This document shows positions 26,818 to 35,815 of a stretch of 64,000 nt of DNA, piece by piece. The stretch covers positions 9,418,425 to 9,482,424 of the forward strand of contig NZ_JAQNDM010000002.1 of NCBI RefSeq assembly GCF_028368975.1, written 5' to 3'. The first letter of the stretch is position 1. Every line of letters begins with the position of its first letter. The DNA comes from Stigmatella ashevillena. Lineage in GTDB: Bacteria > Myxococcota > Myxococcia > Myxococcales > Myxococcaceae. The position numbers and the translations under genes are program-made. The notes under the pieces were generated by a model, which saw nothing but the letters and a program-made list of their open reading frames with translations, searched no databases and was not told the DNA's origin.

Positions 26818-27627
26818 ATGCCGACTCTCCCCCGCTACATCGAAGTCCGTCCTCGTCCGCCCCTGACGCCTTATGTGCAGTGCTTCTGGGCTCTTACGGG
26901 GCAGGCCTCCCCGGGCCTGTCCCACCGCGTCCTTCCGGATGGGTGCCTCGACATTCTGGTGGACCTGGGCCCTCAGGGCCGGGCCGAAGGGGACGCACCG
27001 CGCCTCCAGATCGTGGGGACCATGCGGCAGGCGGAGGTGGTCCCGCTTGCTGCCGAGGTGTGTCTCCTCGGCATTCGTTTCCGCCCCGGGGGCGCCTACC
27101 CCTTTCTGAGACTCCCCCTGCATGAACTCACCGGCAGGCAGCTCTCCTTGGAGTTGCTCTGGCCGCGAGAGGCCCGCGAGTGGGAAGGGCGGCTCTGGGA
27201 GGCGGAGGGACTCCAGGTGCGCGTGGCCCTTCTGGAGGAGCTGCTCTTGCGACGGCTTGCTCCGGGCCTGTGGGACGGTGTGCTCGCCCACGCAGTGGGC
27301 CTCATCCATATGACGCGAGGCCAGGTGCCGCTGCAAACGTTGGAAACGGTGGTGGGCATCAGCCCCCGTCAGCTCGAGCGCCGTTTCCAGGCCACGGTGG
27401 GATTGCCGCCCAAGGTGCTTTGCCGCATCGCCCGCATGCGCCATGCCGTGGAACTCCTGGAGTGCCAGCCCCGTCTGCCCGGCGCGCAGCTGGCGCTGGA
27501 AGCCGGGTACTGCGATCAAGCCCACCTGGTGCATGAGTTCCGCACCCTCACGGGGTTGACCCCGGGGGCCTACGCGCGTGAGCAAGGTGCCGGATTTCTA
27601 CAATCCGGCACCGTCAGTGGCATCTAG
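26818..27627 (+). CDS. AraC family transcriptional regulator
   Basis: 269 residues. The N-terminal part (HRVLPDGCLDILVDLG ... LGIRFRPGGAYPFL) matches the DUF6597-type sensor region common in AraC proteins. The C-terminal third has two helix-turn-helix motifs: LQTLETVVGISPRQLERRFQ and QLALEAGYCDQAHLVHEFRT, ending LTGLTPGAY. It most likely controls the VOC gene 29 bases downstream, with which it may be cotranscribed. The inducer is unknown. Confidence 0.92.
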   Translation: MPTLPRYIEVRPRPPLTPYVQCFWALTGQASPGLSHRVLPDGCLDILVDLGPQGRAEGDAPRLQIVGTMRQAEVVPLAAEVCLLGIRFRPGGAYPFLRLPLHELTGRQLSLELLWPREAREWEGRLWEAEGLQVRVALLEELLLRRLAPGLWDGVLAHAVGLIHMTRGQVPLQTLETVVGISPRQLERRFQATVGLPPKVLCRIARMRHAVELLECQPRLPGAQLALEAGYCDQAHLVHEFRTLTGLTPGAYAREQGAGFLQSGTVSGI

Positions 27628-27656
27628 AGTCCCCGGCCTCACTTTTTGGAGCGCGC

Positions 27657-28019
27657 ATGTCCACTCAGAGCCAGGCCGAGCAGCACCACCGCATCGATTA
27701 CATTGAGCTTCCCGCGGGAGACATTGCCGAGGTGAAGCGCTTCTACGGAGAGGTTTTTGGCTGGCGCTTCGAGGACTACGGGCCGGACTACACGAGCTTT
27801 CAGGACGGTCGGCTGAATGGGGGCTTCAGCAAGGAGGTGCCGGGGGGCAAGGGCGGCCCGCTTCTCGTCCTCTACTCCCGGGATCTGGAGGCAACGCTGG
27901 CCCGGGTGCGCGAGGCGGGGGGACGCATCGTGAAGGACACGTTCTCTTTTCCCGGAGGGCGGCGCTTCCACTTCGCGGATCCGAGCGGCAATGAGCTCGC
28001 GGTGTGGACCGAGCCCTGA
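27657..28019 (+). CDS. VOC (glyoxalase/bleomycin-resistance fold) protein
   Basis: A 120-residue protein with the VOC pattern: HRIDYIELPAGDIAEVKRFY, FGWRFEDYGPDYTSF, and the closing FHFADPSGNELAVW. A His/Glu pair suits metal binding (DYIEL region and GNELAVW). Single-domain proteins of this type range from glyoxalase-like to antibiotic-binding. It lies 29 bases after the AraC regulator. Confidence 0.9.
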   Translation: MSTQSQAEQHHRIDYIELPAGDIAEVKRFYGEVFGWRFEDYGPDYTSFQDGRLNGGFSKEVPGGKGGPLLVLYSRDLEATLARVREAGGRIVKDTFSFPGGRRFHFADPSGNELAVWTEP

Positions 28020-28055
28020 GGGAAGCGCCATGGGAGCGCGGGCAACGCGTGGCGC

Positions 28056-28751
28056 TCACAGGCGTGAGGCGGATGCGTAGCCCACGAAGAGTTCGCCGGT
28101 CAGGCGAGCGCGCCCCGTGGGATCGGCCCGGCGCAGGTAATCGTTGAGGGTGCGCCCTTTCTGGGTGCGCACCGTGGGAAATCGCGGGTTCATCCGCGCG
28201 CGCCGCACGCCCGGACCTCCTCGGTGTACGAAGGTGACGGTGCCATCCTTCGCCACCGTTTCCACGACGCCCACATGCGTGAGCCCATCGTTGCGCACGC
28301 CATCGCGGTTCCGGTCGTATGTCTCGCGGAAGAAGATGAGGTCCCCCGGTTGGGGCGTCTTCCGGTGCAGCGCGCCCCGGGCCTGGGCGCGCCGGTAGAT
28401 GGCGCTCACGGCGTTCTCGCCCGGCCGCGTGCCGTGGGACAGCAACTCGACCCCCACGGCCTGATAGGCGAGCCGCGCGAGGCCGGAACAGTCATTGGGT
28501 ACACGGTAGGAGGCCAGGGACACGCCCACCAAGCCCACCGCACGTTTGGCTACCCTCCTGCCCCGGGGAGGGCGTGCCGCAGGGCGCTTCGCCTGGGCGG
28601 GAGCGCCCTGGGACACCGTGGGAGCCTTGGAGGGACGGCCTGCCGCAGGCGGCGCGGCCAGGGCCTGTGCGCCTCCCAGCACCCCCAGCATCCAGGCAAG
28701 CAGGAATCCGCGAATCATCCTGCGAAGCAACGGACGGCCCCGCAGGGACAT
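28056..28751 (-). CDS. Secreted NlpC/P60 (CHAP-like) domain protein
   Basis: 231 residues. A basic N-terminus and signal helix (FLLAWMLGVLGGAQALA) precede a Pro/Ala/Arg-rich linker. The catalytic domain shows a Cys in VPNDCSGLARLAYQAVGVEL, a His in LTHVGVVETV and a second His in FVHRGG; PGDLIFF is typical of NlpC/P60 and CHAP hydrolases of cell-wall peptides. It is convergent with the VOC gene. The start may be the ATG at 28718. I infer a cell-wall-associated amidase or peptidase. Confidence 0.85.
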   Translation of the reverse strand: MSLRGRPLLRRMIRGFLLAWMLGVLGGAQALAAPPAAGRPSKAPTVSQGAPAQAKRPAARPPRGRRVAKRAVGLVGVSLASYRVPNDCSGLARLAYQAVGVELLSHGTRPGENAVSAIYRRAQARGALHRKTPQPGDLIFFRETYDRNRDGVRNDGLTHVGVVETVAKDGTVTFVHRGGPGVRRARMNPRFPTVRTQKGRTLNDYLRRADPTGRARLTGELFVGYASASRL

Positions 28752-28782
28752 TCATTCCGGTTTTATTCCCGCCTGTCGCAGA

Positions 28783-29871
28783 TCAAAGCAGGGTGGCGAG
28801 TCGGCGCACGCCTTCTTCGATCTGCGCAGGGGTGACGGCGCAGAAGGGGAGCCGCAGGAAGCGTTCGCTCGGGACGGGCTTCCCATCGTGGGGATCGGCG
28901 AAGAAGGGGGCTCCGGGGGTGAGGATGAGCCCGTGGTCCTTGGCCCTTCCCATCAGGTTCTCCGTCCGGGCGGACTCGGGAAGGATGATGCTCACGAAGA
29001 AGCCGCCATCGGGAATGAAGGCCTGGGCGCCCGGCAATTGGGTCCGCACCGCGTTGGCCATCGCCTCCCAGCGCGGCCGGTAGAGCGCCTTGAGCTGGTC
29101 GATGTTCGGCTGGAGCCAGCCCCGCCGGATGTACTCGGCGACGGCGGCCTGGCTTGGCAGGACGGGGGAGAGAACGGTGTCCTCTTCCAGCTTGGTCACC
29201 GCCTTGATGAGGGCGGCAGGCGCCAGCATGAACCCGACGCGAAGGCCCGGGCTGAGCAGCTTGCTGAACGAGCTGAGCGTGATGATGCGCGAGGCATCGA
29301 ACTCGCGCAGCAGGGGGTGCTCCTGGCCCTGGTAGCGCAGCTTGCGGTAGGGGATGTCCTCCAGCACCCAGAAGCCGTATTGGTTCGCCAGCTCCACCAC
29401 GCGCTGGCGCTTCTCCCGGGAGAGGGTCGCTCCCGCGGGGTTCTGGAAGTCAGGCACCAGGTACAGGAAGGCCGGCACCTCTTTCTTCAGGGCCGCCTCC
29501 AAGTGCTGGACGTTGATGCCATCGCTCTCCAGGGGAATTCCCACCACCCGCGCGCCCCGCCGACGGAACGTGGTGATGGCCCGGTCGTAGCTCGGCTGTT
29601 CGGTGAAGACCACCGACCCGGGCCGGATGAGGTGCGCGGAGAGGAGATCCTGCAAATGAAGTGAGCCATTGCCGACGAGCACCTCGGCCTCGCTCACCCG
29701 GTACTCCTTGGCCAGCTCCTGGCGCAGCGGCAGATAACCCTGCTGCTGGCCGTACTGGAGGACAACGGCGGTGTCTCCCTCCAGGGCCGCCGTGAAGCAC
29801 TCGGCGAGCTGTCGGGTCGGAAAGGCCTCGGTCGGTGGCACACCACGGGTAAAAACGATTGCGTCGGTCAT
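28783..29871 (-). CDS. PLP-dependent aminotransferase (fold type I, class I/II)
   Basis: 362 residues, resembling the aminotransferase part of MocR/2-aminoadipate-type enzymes without an N-terminal DNA-binding domain. Key regions are LQYGQQQGYLPLRQELAKEY, VGNGSLHLQDLLSAHL, YLVPDFQNPAGATLS and the PLP-lysine motif SSFSKLLSPGLRVGF. The substrate is uncertain; aromatic or 2-aminoadipate-type transamination is possible. It is a single gene 31 bases before the NlpC/P60-like gene. Confidence 0.9.
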   Translation of the reverse strand: MTDAIVFTRGVPPTEAFPTRQLAECFTAALEGDTAVVLQYGQQQGYLPLRQELAKEYRVSEAEVLVGNGSLHLQDLLSAHLIRPGSVVFTEQPSYDRAITTFRRRGARVVGIPLESDGINVQHLEAALKKEVPAFLYLVPDFQNPAGATLSREKRQRVVELANQYGFWVLEDIPYRKLRYQGQEHPLLREFDASRIITLSSFSKLLSPGLRVGFMLAPAALIKAVTKLEEDTVLSPVLPSQAAVAEYIRRGWLQPNIDQLKALYRPRWEAMANAVRTQLPGAQAFIPDGGFFVSIILPESARTENLMGRAKDHGLILTPGAPFFADPHDGKPVPSERFLRLPFCAVTPAQIEEGVRRLATLL

Positions 29872-30026
29872 GAGTGCGTTCGTCTTCAGGGGCGCGGACG
29901 AAGGCCCGCGTCAAAGCCGTCGAGTGTACTGGCCACCCCCACACCCGTCGAGCCCTCGCTTGCCAGGGTGCGTCATTCCTACCCCTGGCAAAGGGGCAGC
30001 TCTTTCAAGGAATTCAAGTCTTCTTT

Positions 30027-31238
30027 TCAGATGCTGGGCACGTTCTGCGCGAAGCCTTCGTTGACGAGCCTGTCGCGCAGGGAGTTGGAGATCAGCTGCC
30101 CCTGGGTCTGCCCGGGGACGTCCTGGTACGCGACATCGATCTTGTCGTACTTCCGCTTCGAGCCGGGGGCCGTGGAGGAGGGGGTGTAGGACTCCGCCGG
30201 GGCGCTGGGGTCGTACCCGCGGCCCGGGCCGATGTTCTGGTTGAGCTTGGAGTTGACGCTGCCGGCGTAGCGGTAGCTGCCAATCAGGCCCAGGCGGCTG
30301 TCGGACTGATTCATGTCCAGCCGCGGCTGGTGGGTGCCGGCGTCCTTGGCTGGGTTGTAGAGGTCCTTGCCCTGGGTGCTGTTCAGCAGGTGATTGGAAT
30401 CCCGGTGGAAGGCGCTCGCGGGATGGGCCGCGTCGTGGTCGACGCGCGTGGACGTCCGGTTTCCGCTGGGATCCGCATCCTTGTAGCCCTGGCGGGAGCC
30501 GTAGGTCAGGCTGTGCGACTTGTGGGCCCGATCGTCCGGAATGGCCACCGTCACGCCTTCCTTGTAGGCGTCGGTCTTGGCGTCCGCGGCTTGCCCTGGG
30601 AGCCGGTTGCGCTTGTTGAGGGACTCGCCCGAGGGGACATGGTCCCGGTTGGTGTTCCAGTCCGCCTTGGTCCCCGACACGTGCTTCAGCTCCGAGTTGG
30701 GATCATTGGGGTTCACCCGGACGTTCTTCTCGTAGGGCCCCACGTCGCCCGGGCGCACGGGAGTGCTGGTGCTGTTGCGGTCCTCGCGCGAGCGGTCCAA
30801 GAGCTTGCCGTCTGTCATGGACTGCTTGAGGGCCGCGTTCTGCTGGGCACTGACCGGAGCACCCTTGTTGCCGGGCTGGGTCTTGTCGAACTCGAAGAAC
30901 TGTCCGGACTGCTTGTCGTAGGCGTAGTTCTTCCCGGAGGCCGGATCCCACGCCTTGTTGCTGCCCGTGCGCTTGCCGCCGTTCTTCAGGGTCACGAACT
31001 GGTTCGCGTCCATCTCGAAGTAGTCGTTCTTGTGCTGGAGGCGCGTGTTCGGGGTGTCGAGGGTCTGCTGATGGAACTTCTGGCGCTCGTCCAGCCGCAC
31101 CTGGACCCGTGGCGGGGTGTTCGTGGTGGGGACGCTGGCCCCGCCAGAGGTGCGCTGCAGCTTGGGCGCGGGCCCTTGCGTCGAGGACGAAGGGGACGAG
31201 AAAGAAGGCTTGCTGGAGATGCCTTTGAAGCGGCCCAT
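30027..31238 (-). CDS. Toxin-like hydrophilic protein of unknown function
   Basis: About 403 residues from the ATG at 31238, which has GGGAG at good spacing. The first 60 residues are Ser/Pro/Thr-rich and probably disordered. The C-terminal part contains NRDHVPSGESLNKR and VAIPDDRAHKSHSLTYGSRQ. The spaced pattern DHxPS...HxxxxTYG is seen in nuclease-like toxin domains of polymorphic toxins, which is why I call it toxin-like. There is no signal peptide, so export would depend on a secretion system. The large plus-strand protein at 31853-34468 nearby has a similar style. The function is an inference. Confidence 0.6.
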   Translation of the reverse strand: MGRFKGISSKPSFSSPSSSTQGPAPKLQRTSGGASVPTTNTPPRVQVRLDERQKFHQQTLDTPNTRLQHKNDYFEMDANQFVTLKNGGKRTGSNKAWDPASGKNYAYDKQSGQFFEFDKTQPGNKGAPVSAQQNAALKQSMTDGKLLDRSREDRNSTSTPVRPGDVGPYEKNVRVNPNDPNSELKHVSGTKADWNTNRDHVPSGESLNKRNRLPGQAADAKTDAYKEGVTVAIPDDRAHKSHSLTYGSRQGYKDADPSGNRTSTRVDHDAAHPASAFHRDSNHLLNSTQGKDLYNPAKDAGTHQPRLDMNQSDSRLGLIGSYRYAGSVNSKLNQNIGPGRGYDPSAPAESYTPSSTAPGSKRKYDKIDVAYQDVPGQTQGQLISNSLRDRLVNEGFAQNVPSI

Positions 31239-31462
31239 GGTCGTGCTCCCGTCAGGTGGAGAGAGGTGAGTGCGTGCCGACTTCTTGTGCACCCGCCGTA
31301 CCAGCCCAGAAGGGAAGGGGCGGGAGGAAACCCCCTGTCATACCGGGCGTTTGGGCAAGGCCTCCCCAGGCTGGGGTGGTGACAGGCGTTCGCGCTGATG
31401 AGGAGGGTCACCACCCCTGGGCCGTGGACCTGGGCGCCTGGGGATGAGACACAGGGGAGGCC

Positions 31463-31771
31463 ATGCTGATGACCCCTCTTGGACGTTTCCGTGCCGTGGC
31501 CCTGGCCGAGGGCCTCTCCTTTATCGTGCTTCTCTTCATCGCGATGCCCCTGAAGTACTTCGCGGGAATGCCCCTGGCCGTGAAGTACACGGGGTTGGTG
31601 CACGGCTTGCTCTTCGTGGTGTACCTCCTGGTGCTCCTGGAGGCGGGCATCACCTACCGGTGGCCGCTGTTCCGATGGGTGGGGGCCTTTGGCGCGTCGC
31701 TGGTCCCCTTTGGGGTCTTCGTGCTCGATGCGCGTCTGCGCCGCGAGGCGCCTTCCTCGCAAGGCTCCTGA
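31463..31771 (+). CDS. DUF3817 small membrane protein
   Basis: A 102-residue protein with three membrane helices: FRAVALAEGLSFIVLLFIAM, LVHGLLFVVYLLVLLEAGIT and FGASLVPFGVFVLDA. MPLKYFAGMPLAVKYTGLVHG is the hallmark of DUF3817. Members are widespread and of unknown function. It stands alone between the two toxin-like genes. Confidence 0.88.
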   Translation: MLMTPLGRFRAVALAEGLSFIVLLFIAMPLKYFAGMPLAVKYTGLVHGLLFVVYLLVLLEAGITYRWPLFRWVGAFGASLVPFGVFVLDARLRREAPSSQGS

Positions 31772-31852
31772 GTTCCCAAGGATTCTAAATCCGTTGCACA
31801 CTTCGGGGGACGGGAAGCTCTTCCCCCCCTGCCTGTCCAACGGAGTTCATCC

Positions 31853-34468
31853 ATGGCCGTCAGCCGCGTTCCTCCGCGCCCCCCTCCTCCTCCTCCCCCA
31901 CCTCCGAAGAAGAAAGAGGTGGAGAAAAAGGAGGTCGGCAATGCGGCCTCGGCCCAGCAGACTCCTCTCAAGACAGAGGTTGAAGCCCCCCCAAAGGCAG
32001 AGCAGAAGAATGAGCTCCTGGCGGGCAAACCCCAGGACCTCTTCTCTGCTGACGCCGAGGCTACGGCCTCCCCCGTGAACCTGACCGCCAAGGCAGGCAG
32101 CGAGCCGACCGCCGCCGTGCCAGAGGACACCGAGCTCCCCGTGGAACTCGGCGAGACCCCCACCCCCACCGTTTCCTCGAACCTGCCCAAAGCCGTTCAG
32201 GATCTTCCCGCCCTCGTCTCCTTGGCCGCGGTCGACACCCCCGCCGAGATTGGCCCCACTGCGGCGACGGAGACCCGAACGCTCTCCGCCGAGGAGCGGG
32301 CCGCGCAGGACGTGGACATCCAGACGGTGGCGGAGGATCGCCAGCACGCCTTGGATGCTCAACAGGCTTTGAGGAACAACACCACCCAACAGGTCCAGGA
32401 TCTCCTGACGCAGTCCCAGACGCCGGAGACGGCCCCCGAGGGAACCTCGGTCCGCAGCGTCGACGCCAATACGGCGGAGATGGTGCGCCAGGACGCCCAT
32501 GGCAACGTCATCGAGCACACCGTGGCCAGACGGGGCGAAGACGGCTCGGTCAGCATTGACTCCACGGGCTTCAAGGACGGTGTCAACACCCACGACAGGA
32601 CCGAAATGCTCGCGGATGGCAGTTCGCGCGTGCGGCATGCGAATTGGCAGAGTGAGCAGAGCGAGATCGGCCAGCAGCCGTCCTTCGAGGACATCGAAAA
32701 GTCGAGAGATCCCAAATACACCCTGACCGACAACCGGATGGGCCAACGGGACGTGTTTGGCCACTGGGAGACCAACAGCCTGAGCCAACTCACCGTCGAT
32801 GAGTACGTGCAGAGTGGGGGCTCGGTGAAAGGCAGCCGAACGACCTTCTACACGCAGCAAGGCGGCGACAGACTCGACGACAAGCTCCAAGGCCCCTTCC
32901 ACCTCGACGATGGCCAGCCCGTTGACCGCGCCACGACACACTCCTATGCCATCGCGGCTCCGGATGCGGAGGGCAATCAGCCCAAGCCCGAGTACCAGCG
33001 CATCGAGCGCTTCTCCAAGGGAGATGTCCAGGCCACCTCCTTCGCCAACAGCGAGTTGACGCATGACATCCGGCCTCCCATCCCAGGTCCGACCCCGACG
33101 GCGCCCCCCGTCCAGCCAGGGGCCGTGGTGCTCTACGAGCCACTGGCGGGCAAGGAGCCTCATACCCGCGAGGACCTCGACAAACTCCGCGATGCGCACG
33201 AAGGCTTCTGGCACGGTCAGTTCGATGCCGACGAGGCGGTGGACACCGGCTCCACGCCCAAGCGCTGGTTGGTGGAACTGAAGAAGACCCCGGACAGCTA
33301 TTCTTCCCAGACGTTCCTGGAGGGCTCCCCCAACGCCACCATCACCACCCAGCGCCAGCGCACCGGCGATACCGTGACGGAGAGTTACAGCGGCAAGACC
33401 TATCCCCCCGATGGGGATGATCTGGTGGACGTGAGCGGCTCCTCCACGAGCAAGTACGGCGCGGACGGTCGGCTCTCCCAACTGGACAGCACCCGCCAGG
33501 ATCCGGACGGCACCCGGCAAGAGCACCACTATGCCCGCACCACCGAGAGCACCCCGGAGGGCCCGCGCCACACCGAGAACACCGCCAGCAAGTACTGGGA
33601 CGCGGAGGGGCAAGAAAGCACTGCGAATCAATCACGGGTCTGGCTCGAGGGGGACAAGGGCCTCGGTCAGGCGGATCGGGAAATCAGCCAGCGCAATGAG
33701 CTGACCGGCCCGGCGGGCAAGGCCATCCACGAGGTGACGGAGGAGGGCGACCACCTCACGTTCGAGAATGCGTCGGGCCAGGTGTTCGATGTGACCGACG
33801 CATCCCAGTTCCAGAGTGAGGACGAGAAGAGCCTGGCGCTGACGGCGGCGGCCATGAGCATGACGGCCTCGAAGGCCTTCGTCGATGGCAGCTATGCCGC
33901 CACGGGCCTGGGGATGCACATGGGCGTGGCGAGCGCCCTGCATGGCGGCACCGCCCAGCTCAACGCGGCTGCTGACGGCATCAAGTCCGCGAGCGATACG
34001 GTCGGTGCCGTCGCGGGAGGCGTCGGGGGGGCCGTGGGGGTGGCGGGTGCCGCCGTCTCGTTGGCCCAGGCCGTCGGCGACAAGGACAAGGCGGCGCAGG
34101 CCCTCGCGGGGCTCCAGCTCTCGGGAGCCACCCTGGACATGACGGCGGCAGCCAGCGTGGCGAGCTCGACGCTGCGCCAACTGGGCCTCGACAAACCGCT
34201 GGGGGCCGCAGGGGCCGTGATCGGCGCAGCCGCAGCCATCTGGGATGGTGCGAACAGCATCAAGGAGGGAATGGAGTCCGGTCTCTCGGGAAAGATTGCT
34301 CAGGGCTCCGTTGATATCATCGCCGGAACAGCCAGTGCGCTGGCCGCCGTTCTGGGCGCGCCCATCATCGGCGCGGCCATCGGACTGGGAGGGTTCCTCA
34401 TCAAGAACCTCATTGATATCTTCAACGACGATGAGCATCAGATCAGCCAACTCACCATCGATGACTGA
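31853..34468 (+). CDS. Large toxin-like protein with poly-Pro N-terminus and hydrophobic C-terminal region
   Basis: 871 residues, no signal peptide. It begins with a run of nine prolines followed by KKKEVEKKEV, then a Glu/Ala-rich stretch. The middle (about 200-640) is beta-rich and hydrophilic, with short repeats of the kind DGSVSIDSTGFKDG and TRQDPDGTRQEHHYART. The C-terminal ~200 residues are Ala/Gly-rich with hydrophobic hairpins (VGAVAGGVGGAVGVAGAAV; ASALAAVLGAPIIGAAIGLG), as in pore-forming or membrane-inserting toxins. I do not recognise a family. The reverse strand is also open for 594 codons, but the plus frame has the sensible composition. Confidence 0.68.
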   Translation: MAVSRVPPRPPPPPPPPPKKKEVEKKEVGNAASAQQTPLKTEVEAPPKAEQKNELLAGKPQDLFSADAEATASPVNLTAKAGSEPTAAVPEDTELPVELGETPTPTVSSNLPKAVQDLPALVSLAAVDTPAEIGPTAATETRTLSAEERAAQDVDIQTVAEDRQHALDAQQALRNNTTQQVQDLLTQSQTPETAPEGTSVRSVDANTAEMVRQDAHGNVIEHTVARRGEDGSVSIDSTGFKDGVNTHDRTEMLADGSSRVRHANWQSEQSEIGQQPSFEDIEKSRDPKYTLTDNRMGQRDVFGHWETNSLSQLTVDEYVQSGGSVKGSRTTFYTQQGGDRLDDKLQGPFHLDDGQPVDRATTHSYAIAAPDAEGNQPKPEYQRIERFSKGDVQATSFANSELTHDIRPPIPGPTPTAPPVQPGAVVLYEPLAGKEPHTREDLDKLRDAHEGFWHGQFDADEAVDTGSTPKRWLVELKKTPDSYSSQTFLEGSPNATITTQRQRTGDTVTESYSGKTYPPDGDDLVDVSGSSTSKYGADGRLSQLDSTRQDPDGTRQEHHYARTTESTPEGPRHTENTASKYWDAEGQESTANQSRVWLEGDKGLGQADREISQRNELTGPAGKAIHEVTEEGDHLTFENASGQVFDVTDASQFQSEDEKSLALTAAAMSMTASKAFVDGSYAATGLGMHMGVASALHGGTAQLNAAADGIKSASDTVGAVAGGVGGAVGVAGAAVSLAQAVGDKDKAAQALAGLQLSGATLDMTAAASVASSTLRQLGLDKPLGAAGAVIGAAAAIWDGANSIKEGMESGLSGKIAQGSVDIIAGTASALAAVLGAPIIGAAIGLGGFLIKNLIDIFNDDEHQISQLTIDD

Positions 34469-34569
34469 TGCCTGGGTTGCATGAGCCATGGCAGTTTTTC
34501 GTGGCGCTGCAGGCCTGCCTCCAAGTCTCATCCATTTGACCTGTGTGCCACTGTGCCGTGCAGAACCTG

Positions 34570-34609
34570 GAGCCCCTCGCCCGCCGTGCAGCGGCGAACG
34601 GAGGGGCTC
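34570..34609. repeat. GC-rich inverted repeat, possible terminator
   Basis: GAGCCCCTC (34570-34578) and GAGGGGCTC (34601-34609) form a perfect 9-bp stem, with CGCCG/CGGCG inside. It lies 100 bases after the large toxin-like gene. No T-run follows. Apart from this and the AT-rich patch at 34700-34930, I see nothing in the 477-base gap 34469-34945. Confidence 0.4.
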
Positions 34610-34729
34610 TCACCTGTTCGGTGCTTCAACCTGTTCGTCTCTCGAGTGTTTGGCCGAGGGGGCTCCAAGAGAAGGAGATGGGGCTACCCAGTCCGTCTCA
34701 TTTCCTCAGGGAAATGGAGGTTTCTCATT

Positions 34730-34747
34730 TCAAATATTGAATATTGA
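34730..34747. promoter_or_regulatory. AT-rich palindrome in the leader of the aldolase operon
   Basis: TCAAATATTGAATATTGA is an imperfect dyad in a locally AT-rich stretch (about 34700-34930), striking in such a GC-rich chromosome. It lies about 200 bases before the aldolase start and could be an operator or part of the promoter. Confidence 0.3.
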
Positions 34748-34945
34748 ACAATGGTTGTAGGATATGTTATCGAACTCTGGATTTTGGCTGCAACAGGGCG
34801 TCGTTCCAGAGCAGGTGGACAGCAAATTCCATCGAGAGAGTCCTGGTGGGCTTCATGTCGCAGGGGGGCCTGCTGTCGTTCGTTCGCTCAGATCGAATCA
34901 AGTCGTTGTTGCAAGATTCGAAGAACTTATTCAAGGGGCACTCTC

Positions 34946-35815
34946 ATGATGGATGGTGTTGCAAAGAGGCTTCGTTGGTCACGCTTTCTGCACAAGCAGT
35001 CCAGCCGGGGAATCATCGTTCCCATCGATCATGGTCTCACCCTGGGGCCCATCCCAGGCATCGACGATGTGTCGCGCATCGAGGGCTGGATTCGGCACCC
35101 GGGTATCACCGGCGTCATCGCCCACAAGGGAATGGTGGAGCGGCTGGGGTGCCGGGGACTTCTCCAGGGCATGGGCGTCATGCTCCACCTCAATGGCATG
35201 CCGTCGAGCGCGCAGGCACCGGACCGCAAGGAGCGGTTGACCTCCCTGGAGGCGGCGGTGCGCCTGGGGGTGGACGCGGTCTCGCTGCAGATCAACTTCG
35301 ACGGGACGAACGACGGCCACAACCTGACGCTTCTCGGGGCGGTGGTGGACGAGGCCCAGCGCTTCGGCATGCCCGTGCTGACCATGCTCTACGACAAGGT
35401 TCCGAGCGCCGAGGACGACAAGCGCATCACGCGGCTGCGGCATCTGATGCGTGTCTGCGTCGAGCTGGGCACGGATGCCCTGAAGCTGGCCGCCCCCACC
35501 CGGCGCGAGGAGGTCCCCGTCCTTCTGGAGGGGTTCCAGGATCACACCGCGATCTTCTTCGCGGGGGGAGCCGTCTGCTCGGATGAGATGCTGCTCGCCC
35601 TCGCGAAGGACACTGCGGCATTCGGGGCTTCCGGTCTGTGCGTCGGGCGCAATGTCTTCCAGCGTGAGTCCGTGGGCGACATCCTCACGCGGTTGCAGAA
35701 GGTTCTGCTGGAGGACCTGGAGAGTGCGCCTCCCTCCATCGGTCCTTTCTTTCACCTGCCGGAGACGGCTCGGCCGCAGCCGCCGTCCCTCTGGTCGGAG
35801 GTTCGTTTCGGATGA
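34946..35815 (+). CDS. DeoC/FbaB-type class I aldolase, GriI/ADH-synthase-like
   Basis: 289 residues. GIIVPIDHGLTLGPIPGIDD at the N-terminus is a hallmark of 2-amino-3,7-dideoxy-D-threo-hept-6-ulosonate (ADH) synthases. These join aspartate semialdehyde with a deoxy-hexose or dihydroxyacetone-type phosphate in archaeal aromatic synthesis and in GriI of 3-amino-4-hydroxybenzoate synthesis. The Schiff-base lysine fits DALKLAAPTRREEVP. AAGGGG precedes the ATG at 34946. The stop overlaps the next gene by 4 bases. The usual DHQ-synthase-II partner (GriH) is not nearby, so a different product is possible. Confidence 0.85.
   Translation: MMDGVAKRLRWSRFLHKQSSRGIIVPIDHGLTLGPIPGIDDVSRIEGWIRHPGITGVIAHKGMVERLGCRGLLQGMGVMLHLNGMPSSAQAPDRKERLTSLEAAVRLGVDAVSLQINFDGTNDGHNLTLLGAVVDEAQRFGMPVLTMLYDKVPSAEDDKRITRLRHLMRVCVELGTDALKLAAPTRREEVPVLLEGFQDHTAIFFAGGAVCSDEMLLALAKDTAAFGASGLCVGRNVFQRESVGDILTRLQKVLLEDLESAPPSIGPFFHLPETARPQPPSLWSEVRFG

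Noticed and set aside
31847-33631. A 594-codon minus-strand ORF opposite the large toxin-like protein
   Set aside because: The plus-strand frame has sensible starts and a clear membrane tail; the minus frame is an antisense shadow.
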